DNA of 64,000 bases, taken from positions 628,786 to 692,785 of the forward strand of contig NZ_JNYY01000006.1 in NCBI RefSeq assembly GCF_000716785.1, read 5' to 3'. Positions within the stretch are counted from its first letter, which is position 1, and every line of letters begins with the position of its first letter. Origin of the DNA: Amycolatopsis vancoresmycina. Its GTDB lineage: Bacteria; Actinomycetota; Actinomycetes; Mycobacteriales; Pseudonocardiaceae. Below, piece after piece: positions 1 to 7,250 of this stretch. The notes below the pieces were generated by a model that was given only the letters and a program-made list of their open reading frames with translations, was not told the DNA's origin and searched no databases. Made by a program: the position numbers and the translations under genes.

Positions 1-1
1 C

Positions 2-121
2 GGGCCGCGGGAGGCTGGTAACGGGCTGCTTTCGCTGCGACTGCGGGACGGAAGCCGACTTGATGCTGCTGGGGCGGCGGAGGTGCTGGCGCGGATCGGG
101 GCGGAGGTCAAGCGGCCGTAA
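2..121 (+). CDS. C-terminal end of an unidentified protein (partial)
   Basis: The window opens inside a frame that runs 39 codons to a TAA at 119-121 and ends in a charged, plausible helical tail (key residues LRLRDGSRLD, then AEVLARIGAEVKRP). Codon positions look actinobacterial, with mostly G/C in third position, which favours this frame over the overlapping one that begins at 60. The start and most of the protein lie outside the window, so no family can be assigned. The last codons run into the 20-bp tandem repeat described next. Confidence 0.4.
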   Translation, partial: GPREAGNGLLSLRLRDGSRLDAAGAAEVLARIGAEVKRP

Positions 122-292
122 CCGCGGCCAAGCGGCCGTGACGATCGGGCAGCCACAGCCGCGATCAGGCGGTCGCAGCTCCGGTCAGCCAGCAGCCGCC
201 GGGGTCAAGCAGCCGCAGCGCAATCAGCCGACCGCAGCCCCCGGTCGCCCAGCCGCAGCCGCGGTCATGCGGCCGTAGCCGCGGTCAGCCAG
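110..292. repeat. Degenerate tandem repeat with a period of about 20 bp
   Basis: About nine units can be laid out by eye, roughly GCCRGCCGCAGCCGCGGTCA, with one 19-bp unit. They fill the gap between the upstream gene's stop and the 3' end of the MerR gene and continue into the last codons of that gene. A 20-bp period is not a multiple of three, so the array is not a protein repeat. No gene is supported in 122-264. The repeat could be a slippage-prone spacer or an array of binding or structural units; nothing in the sequence decides this. Confidence 0.55.
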
Positions 293-1107
293 TCGAGCGT
301 CGGGGCCAGGCTTTCCGGCGCCGCCCAGCCGTTGACCACCGCGAGCAGCTCCAGGTACCGCTCGCGGCGGGGGTCGCGGACGAGCCCGAGCCAGGTCCGC
401 AGCTCGCCGCGGTCGCGCCCGAGGCGCTCGACGATCGCCGCGGCTTCCGGCGACGCCGGGTCCACGCCCGCCGCCAGCGCCGGCGTGACGGCGTCGCGCA
501 CCTGCGCGGCCAAGTCGCGGCGCAGCCCGCCTTCGTGCTGCTCCACGAGGCGGCGGAGAACCGCGCGGAACTCGCCGTCCCGGGTCAGCCCGGCCAGCTC
601 GATCCACGCGTCGAGCTGGCCGGGGCTCGGGTCCTCGGGCAGTTCCGGGGTCAGCGTGCGGGCGACCCCGGCGAGTTCGGGACGGTCGCCGAGGGCTTCG
701 GCGAGGAAGTCGCCGACCAGGCGGCGGCGTTCGGCGGCGGACAGCCGGGCCAGCTCGTGCATGCGCGTGGTCTCCTCAGTGGTCGAGCCGCGGCCGGCGA
801 CGGCCGTCAGCACCGCGTGCCGCAGCCGCAGCACGCGAATTTCCGCTTCCAGCGCCTTCGCGTGCGTCGCCGCGACGTCGGCGACGGTCGCTTCGCCGTC
901 GACGATCCGGCGGATCGCAGCCAGCCCGAACCCCAGCTCACGCAGGGTTCGCACCAGGCCGAGCCGGGCGAGCGCGGCGTCGTCGTACTGCCGGTGACCG
1001 GCGGCGTTGCGCCCGGACGGCGGCACGAGCCCGCGGTCGGAGTAGAACCGGACGGCCTTGATCGTGAGCCCGGTCCGGCGGGCCAGGTCGCCGATCGAAT
1101 ACCGCAT
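265..1107 (-). CDS. MerR-family transcriptional regulator
   Basis: The 280-residue protein begins with a classic MerR winged-helix domain: residues 1-70 contain YSIGDLARRTGLTIKAVRFY, then HRQYDD and the LxxIRRI dimer-helix lead. MerR proteins bend DNA at promoters with over-long spacers and respond to ligands bound by the C-terminal part. Here the C-terminal part is about 190 residues of helical sequence without a cysteine metal-binding pattern, so a small-molecule or unknown signal is more likely than a metal. The gene is monocistronic, and a matching inverted repeat lies 16 bp upstream of its start. The inducer is unknown. Confidence 0.85.
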   Translation of the reverse strand: MRYSIGDLARRTGLTIKAVRFYSDRGLVPPSGRNAAGHRQYDDAALARLGLVRTLRELGFGLAAIRRIVDGEATVADVAATHAKALEAEIRVLRLRHAVLTAVAGRGSTTEETTRMHELARLSAAERRRLVGDFLAEALGDRPELAGVARTLTPELPEDPSPGQLDAWIELAGLTRDGEFRAVLRRLVEQHEGGLRRDLAAQVRDAVTPALAAGVDPASPEAAAIVERLGRDRGELRTWLGLVRDPRRERYLELLAVVNGWAAPESLAPTLDWLTAATAA

Positions 1108-1122
1108 GCCGCCAGCCTGGCA

Positions 1123-1139
1123 CCTCCCCTTGCGGGAGG
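1123..1139. promoter_or_regulatory. Likely MerR operator (autoregulation)
   Basis: A perfect inverted repeat CCTCCC-N5-GGGAGG lies 15-32 bp upstream of the MerR start codon. GC-rich dyads of this shape, centred in promoter spacers, are typical MerR-family sites. The placement suggests the regulator controls its own promoter, although no clear -35/-10 pair could be confirmed. Confidence 0.5.
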
Positions 1140-1218
1140 CGCAAGGACCAGATTCGCCCGATCGTGTCGATCATTTGTTCGAGTGTTCGCGGTAAAGTCG
1201 ATCACATGAGCGAACGAA

Positions 1219-2046
1219 TCAGGTTTCCTCCCGGATCCGGGTCACCAGCTGGGTCGGGTTCACGAACCGCAACGCGACGAGAAGGAGCACGAGCATGGAC
1301 GCGGTGTAGATGGTCGCCATGGCATCGACCGACTGGTTCGCGCGGATGCCGGCCGCGAACACGGAGTTGTACAGGGCCACCACCAGGGTCGTCGAGTCCG
1401 GGCCGGCGGTGAGGAACGTCAGCTCGAACATGCCGACCGTGCGCACCAGCACCAGGATCGACGCCGCGAGGATGCCCGGCAGCAGGAGCGGGCCCAGGAC
1501 GCGGGTGAACACCGAGACCGTCCGGGCGCCGGACATCCGGGCCGCGGCCTCGATCTTCGGGTCGATCTGCTCGATGAACGGCGTCATCGTCAGCACGACG
1601 AACGGCACCGACGGTACGAGGTTGGCCAGGATGACGCCGGTGATCGTGCCGGCCAGGTGGAACTTGTAGAGCACGGTGGCCAGCGGGATGCCGTAGGTGA
1701 TGGGAGGGATCAGGATCGGCAGCACGAACAGGAGCATCACCAGGCGCTTGCCGGGGAACGAGCGGCGGGCCAGCGCGTAGGCGGCCGGGACACCGACCGC
1801 GACCGACACGGCGATCACCACCAGGGCGACGATCGCCGTGGTGAGGAGCACGTCGGAGAGGCCGAACTCGCGCCAGGCGTCGGCGTACCAGTGGGTGGTG
1901 AAGGCGTCCGGGAGCCAGCTGCCGAACCACTGCGTGCCGAACGAGTCGACGACCACCGACAGCACCACGCCGGCGAGGTTGACGAAGAAGAACGCGACGA
2001 CGGCCCAGACGACCCAACGTCCGGGACGCGCGACCCAACCGGTCAT
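1219..2046 (-). CDS. ABC transporter permease (second membrane subunit)
   Basis: The 275-residue protein has about six hydrophobic segments and a binding-protein-dependent transport (MetI-like) domain. The EAA loop is seen as EAAARMSGARTVSVFTRVLGP, the contact point with the ATPase. The start is ATG at 2046-2044, overlapping the upstream permease stop by 4 bp (ATGA), which indicates translational coupling. A longer open frame extends upstream but runs through the first permease and is not used. Together with its neighbours it forms a PotABCD/AEP-type importer of unknown substrate. It is the last gene of the operon. Confidence 0.9.
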   Translation of the reverse strand: MTGWVARPGRWVVWAVVAFFFVNLAGVVLSVVVDSFGTQWFGSWLPDAFTTHWYADAWREFGLSDVLLTTAIVALVVIAVSVAVGVPAAYALARRSFPGKRLVMLLFVLPILIPPITYGIPLATVLYKFHLAGTITGVILANLVPSVPFVVLTMTPFIEQIDPKIEAAARMSGARTVSVFTRVLGPLLLPGILAASILVLVRTVGMFELTFLTAGPDSTTLVVALYNSVFAAGIRANQSVDAMATIYTASMLVLLLVALRFVNPTQLVTRIREET

Positions 2047-2936
2047 CCCTTGCCTCCGGTCGCTCCGCGGTACAGCGTGCCGCGCCACGCCATGACCAGC
2101 CCGATCACGATCAGCATGATCACCGCCATGAGCATCGCGACGGCCGAGCCCATCGAGTAGTCGTACTCCTCGAACGCGGCGTGGTAGGCGGCGATCGAGA
2201 TGACGCGCGTCTCGTTCGCCGGGTCGCCGACGAGTTGCGCGCTCGGGAAGACCGAGAACGCCATCACGAACGAAAGGCAGAAGGTGATCGCCAGGCCGGG
2301 AGCCAGCAGAGGCAGCGTGATCCGCCGGAAGCGCTGGACGCCGTTCGCGCCGAGCGTCGCGGCTGCCTTCTCCAGGGAGGGGTCGATGCCCGACAGGTAG
2401 GACAACGTGAGCAGGAAGGAGAACGGGAAGCCGGTGATCACCAGCGACAGGAGAACGCCGGTGTAGTTGTGGATCAGCGGCAGCGGCTGGTCGGTGACGC
2501 CGAGGACGGTGAGCACCTTGTTCAGCCAGCCGGCCGGTCCGCCGTACATGATCAGGCCCTGCGCGGTGAGCACCGTGCCGAGCGTGATCGGCACGACCAG
2601 GATCGTGGTCAGCAGGCGCTTGCCGCGGACCCGGCCGCGCATCACGTAGGCGATCGGGATGCTGGCGAGGACGTTGATGAACGTCGCGGGCAGCGCGATG
2701 CCGAGCGTCGTCCAGATCGTGTCGCGCAGGTACGGGTCGCCGAAGAACCGCGCGTAGTTCGCGAAGACGCCGCCCTTGCGCGGCGTGAACGACAACTGGA
2801 GGCCGTAGAGGAAGGGGTACAGGAACAGACAGGCGGTGACCAGCAGGCCGGGCACCAGGAGCAGCAGGGTGCGGTCGACACCGCGTTCGGCGAGCCGGTG
2901 CCGCAGCGCCGGACGAGCGCTCACGACGGACGTCAT
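2043..2936 (-). CDS. ABC transporter permease (first membrane subunit)
   Basis: The 297-residue inner-membrane permease has a first transmembrane segment at about residues 23-45 (LLLLVPGLLVTACLFLYPF) and an EAA-type loop near LEKAAATLGANGVQRFRRITLP. It pairs with the next permease to form the channel. The ATG at 2936 is supported by a GGAGG 7 nt upstream and by the family's usual length. The longer frame reaching back to 3134 would add an implausible G/R/W-rich leader and is rejected. The gene is coupled downstream by a 4-bp overlap. Confidence 0.9.
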   Translation of the reverse strand: MTSVVSARPALRHRLAERGVDRTLLLLVPGLLVTACLFLYPFLYGLQLSFTPRKGGVFANYARFFGDPYLRDTIWTTLGIALPATFINVLASIPIAYVMRGRVRGKRLLTTILVVPITLGTVLTAQGLIMYGGPAGWLNKVLTVLGVTDQPLPLIHNYTGVLLSLVITGFPFSFLLTLSYLSGIDPSLEKAAATLGANGVQRFRRITLPLLAPGLAITFCLSFVMAFSVFPSAQLVGDPANETRVISIAAYHAAFEEYDYSMGSAVAMLMAVIMLIVIGLVMAWRGTLYRGATGGKG

Positions 2937-3178
2937 GGCGCAACCTCCACAAGCCCGGCGCCAGCCCACACGGCGACCGCCGCACCCCGGACGGCAGCAG
3001 CAAGCCGCCCGGCGACCACCACCGCACCAGGGAGGGCAGGAACCCACACCGCGACCACCCCCGCCACACCGCTCCTCGCGGCGGCCACCACACCACCCCG
3101 GGCGCCATCCACCCTCGGCGCACCCACCGCGCAACCACCGCGGTGCCCGGCTCCCGCCCTCGCGATCGCGGCCGTCAC
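2933..3178 (-). CDS. Possible 81-residue small hydrophobic protein inside the ABC operon
   Basis: An open frame fits exactly between the ATPase and the first permease. Its GTG overlaps the ATPase stop by 4 bp (GTGA), and its TGA overlaps the permease ATG by 4 bp (ATGA), the same spacing used elsewhere in this operon. The product would be Ala/Gly/Val-rich with one or two possible membrane stretches (VAGVVAVWVPALPGAVVVAG). Against it: third-position GC is visibly lower than in neighbouring genes (many GGT, GTT and GCT codons), and I recognise no family. It may be only a spacer carrying the permease ribosome-binding site. Confidence 0.3.
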   Translation of the reverse strand: MTAAIARAGAGHRGGCAVGAPRVDGARGGVVAAARSGVAGVVAVWVPALPGAVVVAGRLAAAVRGAAVAVWAGAGLVEVAP

Positions 3179-4218
3179 GGCGCGAACACCAGGACCCGCT
3201 CGGCCGGGACGCCGATCTTCGCGGTGTCGCCGGGGGCGAGGCGCTTGTCGGTCCGGAAGTAGACCGGCACGCCGGTCGCCAGCCGGGCCGAGATCGACAG
3301 CTCGCGGCCGTGGTACTCGACGATCTCGACCGTCACGTCGAGGGCGTTCTCCATGCCGTCGCCGACGACGAAGTCCTCCGGGCGGATTGCCACCTTTGCC
3401 GGGCCCTCGGTCTGCGAGCCGCGGCCGGTGAGGCGGACGCCTTCGCCCGACACGGTGACCGTTGAGCCCGCGGTGCCGGTGACCGTCACGTCCAACAAGT
3501 TGCGATACCCCATGAAGGAGGCCACATAACTGTTCACCGGCTGGGCGTACACCTCCTCCGGCGTGCCGATCTGCTGGACCGCGCCCTCGCGCAGCACCAC
3601 CAGGCGGTCGGCCAGTGACAGCGCCTCCTCCTGGTCGTGGGTCACATACACCGTGGTCAGGCCGAGCGTCTGGTGGAGGCGGCGGATCTCCATCCGCATC
3701 TCCAGGCGGAGCTTGGCGTCCAAATTGGACAACGGCTCGTCCATCAGCACCACCGGCGGCTCCAGCACCACCGCGCGGGCGATGGCGACGCGCTGCTGCT
3801 GGCCGCCTGAGAGCTGGGCGGGGAACTTCGCCGCGTGCTCGGTGAGCTGGACGAGGCGGAGGGCCTCGTCCACCCGGCGCCGGGCCTCGGCGCGGCCGAC
3901 CTTGCGCATCTTCAGGCCGAACCCGACGTTGGCGCGGACCGACATGTGCGGGAACAGCGCGTAGTTCTGGAACACCATCCCGAACCCGCGCTGCTCCGGC
4001 GGCTGCCCGTCGATCCGGGTGTCGTCGAGCCAGATGCTCCCCGCGGTCAGCGGCAGCAGGCCCGCCAGGCAGTTCAACGCGGTCGACTTGCCGCAGCCGG
4101 ACGGGCCGAGCAGGGCCACGAACTCGCCGCGCGCGATGGCGAGGTCGAGGCCGCGCAGGGCGTTCGCGGTGCCGAAGCTGCGCGAGACGCCGTCCAGCCG
4201 CAGCTGCCCGAACGTCAC
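3175..4218 (-). CDS. ABC transporter ATP-binding protein, PotA/FbpC type
   Basis: The 347-residue ATPase energises the importer. Walker A is GPSGCGKST (about residues 38-46), the Q-loop is QNYALFPHMS, the signature is LSGGQQQR, Walker B is VVLMDEPLSNLD and the H-loop is THDQ. The C-terminal hundred residues form a TOBE-like regulatory or substrate-sensing domain, as in PotA, FbpC and MalK relatives. The start is a GTG at 4218 that overlaps the lipoprotein stop by 4 bp. The much longer upstream open frame lies antisense to nothing meaningful and is not used. Confidence 0.92.
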   Translation of the reverse strand: MTFGQLRLDGVSRSFGTANALRGLDLAIARGEFVALLGPSGCGKSTALNCLAGLLPLTAGSIWLDDTRIDGQPPEQRGFGMVFQNYALFPHMSVRANVGFGLKMRKVGRAEARRRVDEALRLVQLTEHAAKFPAQLSGGQQQRVAIARAVVLEPPVVLMDEPLSNLDAKLRLEMRMEIRRLHQTLGLTTVYVTHDQEEALSLADRLVVLREGAVQQIGTPEEVYAQPVNSYVASFMGYRNLLDVTVTGTAGSTVTVSGEGVRLTGRGSQTEGPAKVAIRPEDFVVGDGMENALDVTVEIVEYHGRELSISARLATGVPVYFRTDKRLAPGDTAKIGVPAERVLVFAP

Positions 4219-5441
4219 TTCTTGCCGACCTTCGAGCCGCCGACCAGCTGGTTCCACTTGTCGAACGCCTTCACCTGCTGCTCGGCCGGCAGCGAGGTCT
4301 CCTTCGGGTACTGCGAGATCCACTGCTCGTACTCCGGGCGCCCGAACTGCCGAAGCGTGTCCTGGCTCTTCTGGGGCGCCATCTGCAGGGTGACGTCCTT
4401 GACCGCCGGACCGGGGTAGAAGTAGCCGTCGTCGTAGGCGATGGCCTGCTGGTCCGGCTTCAACATCCACGCCACCAGCTGCAGGATCGCCGACTCCTGA
4501 TCCGGCGACAACCCCTTCGGGATGAGTGCGTACTGGGCGTCGGTGACCCAGTGCATCGGCTGCATGATCGCCGTCTTGACCGTGTTGGGCACGGTGCCGA
4601 GCTTGCGCGGGTTGATGTCCCATCCGGTGGTCGACATGATCATGTCCACCGACCCGGACGCGAGGTTCTTCATCGTCTCCGTGGTGCCCGACGGGTAGTA
4701 CTTCACGTACTTGCCGAGCTCCTGCAGGAACGCCCAGGTCTTGTCCCAGCCCTTGTCCGGGTCCTTCGGGTCCTTGTCGCCGAGCAGGTACGGCAGGCCC
4801 ATCAGGAACGTCCGGCCCGGGCCGGAGTTCGACGGCTGGGCGTACTGGAACTTCTCCGGGTGCGCCTTCGCCCAGTCGAGCAGGTCCTGCGGGGACGCCG
4901 GCGCGGCGGGCACCGCGCCGGGGTTGAACTCCAGGAGCGGGCCCGACGGGTAGTAGACGACCTCGATGCCATAACCGTTGGCCAGCTCCTGCATCTTGGC
5001 CGCGGGCTCGAGGTAGTTCTGCATCAGGTTCGGGAACCGGCTCGAGAAGTCCGGCAGCACCTTGACCAGCGTGCCGTTCGCGATGCCAGCCGAAAGGCCG
5101 TCGGTGCCGCTGAGGACCAGGTGCGTCTGGGCGACGCCGCCGTCCTGCTCGGCCTTCAGCTTGCCCGCCATGCTCGGCGCGGGCGCCGTCGAATAGGTGA
5201 CCTTCGCGAGGACTTCGGGGTGCGCGGCCTTGAAGTTCTCGATCATCTGCTTGGTGAGCTGCAGGTTGCCCGCGACGTCGAGGATGTTCAGCTCGACGGG
5301 CTTGCTCGGTTTGTCCGGCACCGCCTTGGGGTCCGCCGCCTGGCCGCCGTCACCGCCGGGTGCGCCGCAGGCCGCCAGGCCGGCGGCGAGACCCACCGCC
5401 AGCAACACTCGTCGGAATCGGAAGCCGGTGCAACGCTGCAT
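4215..5441 (-). CDS. ABC transporter substrate-binding lipoprotein
   Basis: The 408-residue first gene of the importer operon has a basic n-region, a hydrophobic core and a lipobox LAAC (Cys about 25), so it is a membrane-anchored lipoprotein. The mature part resembles extracellular solute-binding proteins of the PotD/AEP/iron type, with LNILDVAGN near the start of the fold. The substrate cannot be read from sequence. The divergent GntR and DHDPS-fold genes suggest a small carboxylate, sugar acid or amino-acid-like compound. The start ATG has a good AGGGAG ribosome-binding site. Confidence 0.88.
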   Translation of the reverse strand: MQRCTGFRFRRVLLAVGLAAGLAACGAPGGDGGQAADPKAVPDKPSKPVELNILDVAGNLQLTKQMIENFKAAHPEVLAKVTYSTAPAPSMAGKLKAEQDGGVAQTHLVLSGTDGLSAGIANGTLVKVLPDFSSRFPNLMQNYLEPAAKMQELANGYGIEVVYYPSGPLLEFNPGAVPAAPASPQDLLDWAKAHPEKFQYAQPSNSGPGRTFLMGLPYLLGDKDPKDPDKGWDKTWAFLQELGKYVKYYPSGTTETMKNLASGSVDMIMSTTGWDINPRKLGTVPNTVKTAIMQPMHWVTDAQYALIPKGLSPDQESAILQLVAWMLKPDQQAIAYDDGYFYPGPAVKDVTLQMAPQKSQDTLRQFGRPEYEQWISQYPKETSLPAEQQVKAFDKWNQLVGGSKVGKK

Positions 5442-5497
5442 GGCTGCTCCCTAGGTCCGTGATAATGTTGTATGTCGCATCGTATATCAGATCGGAC
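5442..5497. promoter_or_regulatory. Divergent promoter region with a candidate GntR operator
   Basis: These 56 bp between the lipoprotein gene and the GntR gene are strikingly AT-rich for this genome. They contain an imperfect palindrome at 5479-5492 (ATCGTATATCAGAT, 10 of 14 positions symmetric), resembling TGATATATCA-like sites of FadR-type GntR proteins. Both promoters must sit here, so one dimer could repress both directions. The exact site is an inference. Confidence 0.4.
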
Positions 5498-6208
5498 ATG
5501 CCAGTGGCGAGCACTTCATCGGCCCGGAGGCCGCCGCCGCCCGTCTCGCGGACGGATTTCGTGCGTGACGCCATCAAGGAAGCGATCTTGAGCGGCGAGT
5601 TCGGGCCGGGCGAAACGCTCGTCGAAGCCGAGGTCGGCGCCCTGCTCGGGGTGTCGAAGACGCCGGTGCGCGAGGCCCTGCGGATCCTGGCCGGTTCCGG
5701 TTTGGTCACGATGAGCACGTACAAGGGGGCGGCGGTCCGGGTCATGGACGCCGAGAGCGCGTACGCGGTGTGCGACCTGCGCGCGCTGCTCGAGCCCGAA
5801 GCCGTCCGGCGCGCGGTCGAGCACGGCGCGGACTTCGGTCCCGCGCGGCAGGTGCTGGCCGGCGTCGAGACCGGCACGGCCGCGTCCGACCGCGCGAAAG
5901 CCAGCCTGGCCAACCGGCTGTTCCACCGCGCGCTCTACGCCGGGTGCGGGAACCCGCTGCTGGTCGAGGTCCTGGACGGGCTGCGCGACCAGGCCGCGCT
6001 GATCACCGTCACCGGCTGGGGCATCAGCCCGACGTGGCAGGGCGAAGCGGCCGAGCACCGGGCGATCCTGAACGCCGCCGAGAGCGGCAACGCCCGGCAG
6101 ACCGAACACCTGCTGCGCAAGCACATCACCGATTTCATCGACCGGGTCGCCTTCGAGCTGCCCGGCGAGCGCACCACCGAGACCGGCGATCCGAAGGGGG
6201 CCCGATGA
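5498..6208 (+). CDS. GntR-family regulator, FadR/FCD type
   Basis: The 236-residue protein has an N-terminal winged helix: DAIKEAILSGEFGPGETLVE, then LLGVSKTPVREALRIL as the recognition helix region. A helical FCD ligand-binding domain follows, with metal/carboxylate-type residues (DLRALLEPEAVR, FHRALYAGCGN, EHRAILNAAESGN). FCD regulators usually sense organic acids. The protein is divergent from the ABC importer and overlaps the downstream lyase by 4 bp, so it probably controls uptake and breakdown of one compound. Earlier in-frame starts exist, but the ATG at 5498 begins just before the conserved domain. Confidence 0.88.
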   Translation: MPVASTSSARRPPPPVSRTDFVRDAIKEAILSGEFGPGETLVEAEVGALLGVSKTPVREALRILAGSGLVTMSTYKGAAVRVMDAESAYAVCDLRALLEPEAVRRAVEHGADFGPARQVLAGVETGTAASDRAKASLANRLFHRALYAGCGNPLLVEVLDGLRDQAALITVTGWGISPTWQGEAAEHRAILNAAESGNARQTEHLLRKHITDFIDRVAFELPGERTTETGDPKGAR

Positions 6209-7110
6209 CGTTCGAGGAGCAGAGGCGGCGGCTTTCCGGGGTGGTGGCCATCCCGGTCACGCCGTTCGACACCGAGGGCGCCGTCGACGACCAGACGTAC
6301 GCGAAGCTGGTGGACCGGCTGATCACCGGCGGCATCGAGGTCGTGACGCCGAACGGGAACACCGGCGAGTTCTACGCGCTGGACGCGGACGAAGCGCGGC
6401 GGTGCCTGGAAGTCACCGTCGAAGCGGCGGCGGGCCGGGCGAGCGTGCTGGCGGGGATCGGGCACGACGTCGCTTCGGCGACGCGGGCCGCCGCGCACGC
6501 GCGGGACGCCAGCGCGGACCTGATCATGATCCACCAGCCGGTGCACCCGTACGTCTCGGGCGACGGCTGGGTCGATTACCACGCGGCGATCGCCGCCGCG
6601 GTCCCGGAACTCGGCGTCGTGCTGTACGTCCGCAACCCGGCGATCACCGGTGACCAGCTGCGCGCGCTCGGCGAGGCGGCCCCGAACGTGATCGGCGTCA
6701 AGTACGCGGTGCCGGACCCGGTGCGGTTCGGCGCGGTCGCGCGGGACGCGGGCTTCGGCCGGTTCGTGTGGATCGCGGGCCTGGCGGAGCTGTCGGCGCC
6801 GGGCTACTTCGCCGTCGGGGCCACGGGGTTCACGTCCGGTCTGGTGAACGTCGACCCCGCGATCTCGCTGGAGATGTTCCGCGCACTGTCCACAGGGGAC
6901 TACCCGGCGGCGATGACGGTCTGGGAGCGGATCCGGCCGTTCGAGGAGCTCCGGGCGGCGAACGGCAACGCGAACAACGTCAGCGTGGTCAAGGACGCGC
7001 TGAGCCAGCTCGGCCTGTGCCGTCCGGACGTCCGGCCCCCGAGCCGGCTGCTGACCGGGCCCGAGCGGGAGCAGCTCTTCGGGCTGCTGTCGTCGTGGGG
7101 GCTGTCGTAG
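6205..7110 (+). CDS. Dihydrodipicolinate synthase-family lyase/aldolase
   Basis: This 301-residue TIM barrel has class I aldolase features: the GNTGE loop at 51-55, a catalytic tyrosine at about 141 (VLYVRNPA) and a Schiff-base lysine at about 166 (GVKYAVPD). The family includes DapA, N-acetylneuraminate lyase and 5-dehydro-4-deoxyglucarate dehydratase; the IPVTPFD opening fits the last group as well as any. Its placement behind a GntR regulator and opposite an importer points to catabolism rather than lysine synthesis. The ATG overlaps the regulator stop by 4 bp. Confidence 0.85.
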   Translation: MTFEEQRRRLSGVVAIPVTPFDTEGAVDDQTYAKLVDRLITGGIEVVTPNGNTGEFYALDADEARRCLEVTVEAAAGRASVLAGIGHDVASATRAAAHARDASADLIMIHQPVHPYVSGDGWVDYHAAIAAAVPELGVVLYVRNPAITGDQLRALGEAAPNVIGVKYAVPDPVRFGAVARDAGFGRFVWIAGLAELSAPGYFAVGATGFTSGLVNVDPAISLEMFRALSTGDYPAAMTVWERIRPFEELRAANGNANNVSVVKDALSQLGLCRPDVRPPSRLLTGPEREQLFGLLSSWGLS

Positions 7111-7111
7111 G

Positions 7112-7145
7112 TGACGCAAGTTACTGGCGCGTTAACAACGCGTCA
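7112..7145. promoter_or_regulatory. Nested inverted repeats between the lyase and the PLP decarboxylase
   Basis: An outer TGACGC/GCGTCA pair (7112-7117, 7140-7145) encloses an inner CGCGTT-AAC-AACGCG dyad (7128-7133, 7137-7142). The two pairs overlap on the right, so they cannot form at once. They could be a terminator for the lyase operon or an operator for the decarboxylase. There is no T-run, which slightly favours an operator. The rest of 7111-7250 shows only the GGAGG ribosome-binding site of the next gene. Confidence 0.4.
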
Positions 7146-7250
7146 GCGGGCGCCCGGAATCCGTCAGGACGGCATTGGCGGGTGATCTCCGGGCGCGCCG
7201 GCGGGGGTGTTCTGACGGGGTCCGATCCGCCGTGATGCCCGGAGGCACCC

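Noticed and set aside
60..278. A 72-codon plus-strand frame at the left edge
   Set aside because: It runs through the tandem repeat and is Arg/Gly/Gln-rich; the overlapping frame ending at 121 has better codon bias.
2937..3138. Longer start for the first ABC permease
   Set aside because: It adds a Gly/Arg/Trp-rich leader not seen in the family, and the ATG at 2936 has a well-placed GGAGG.
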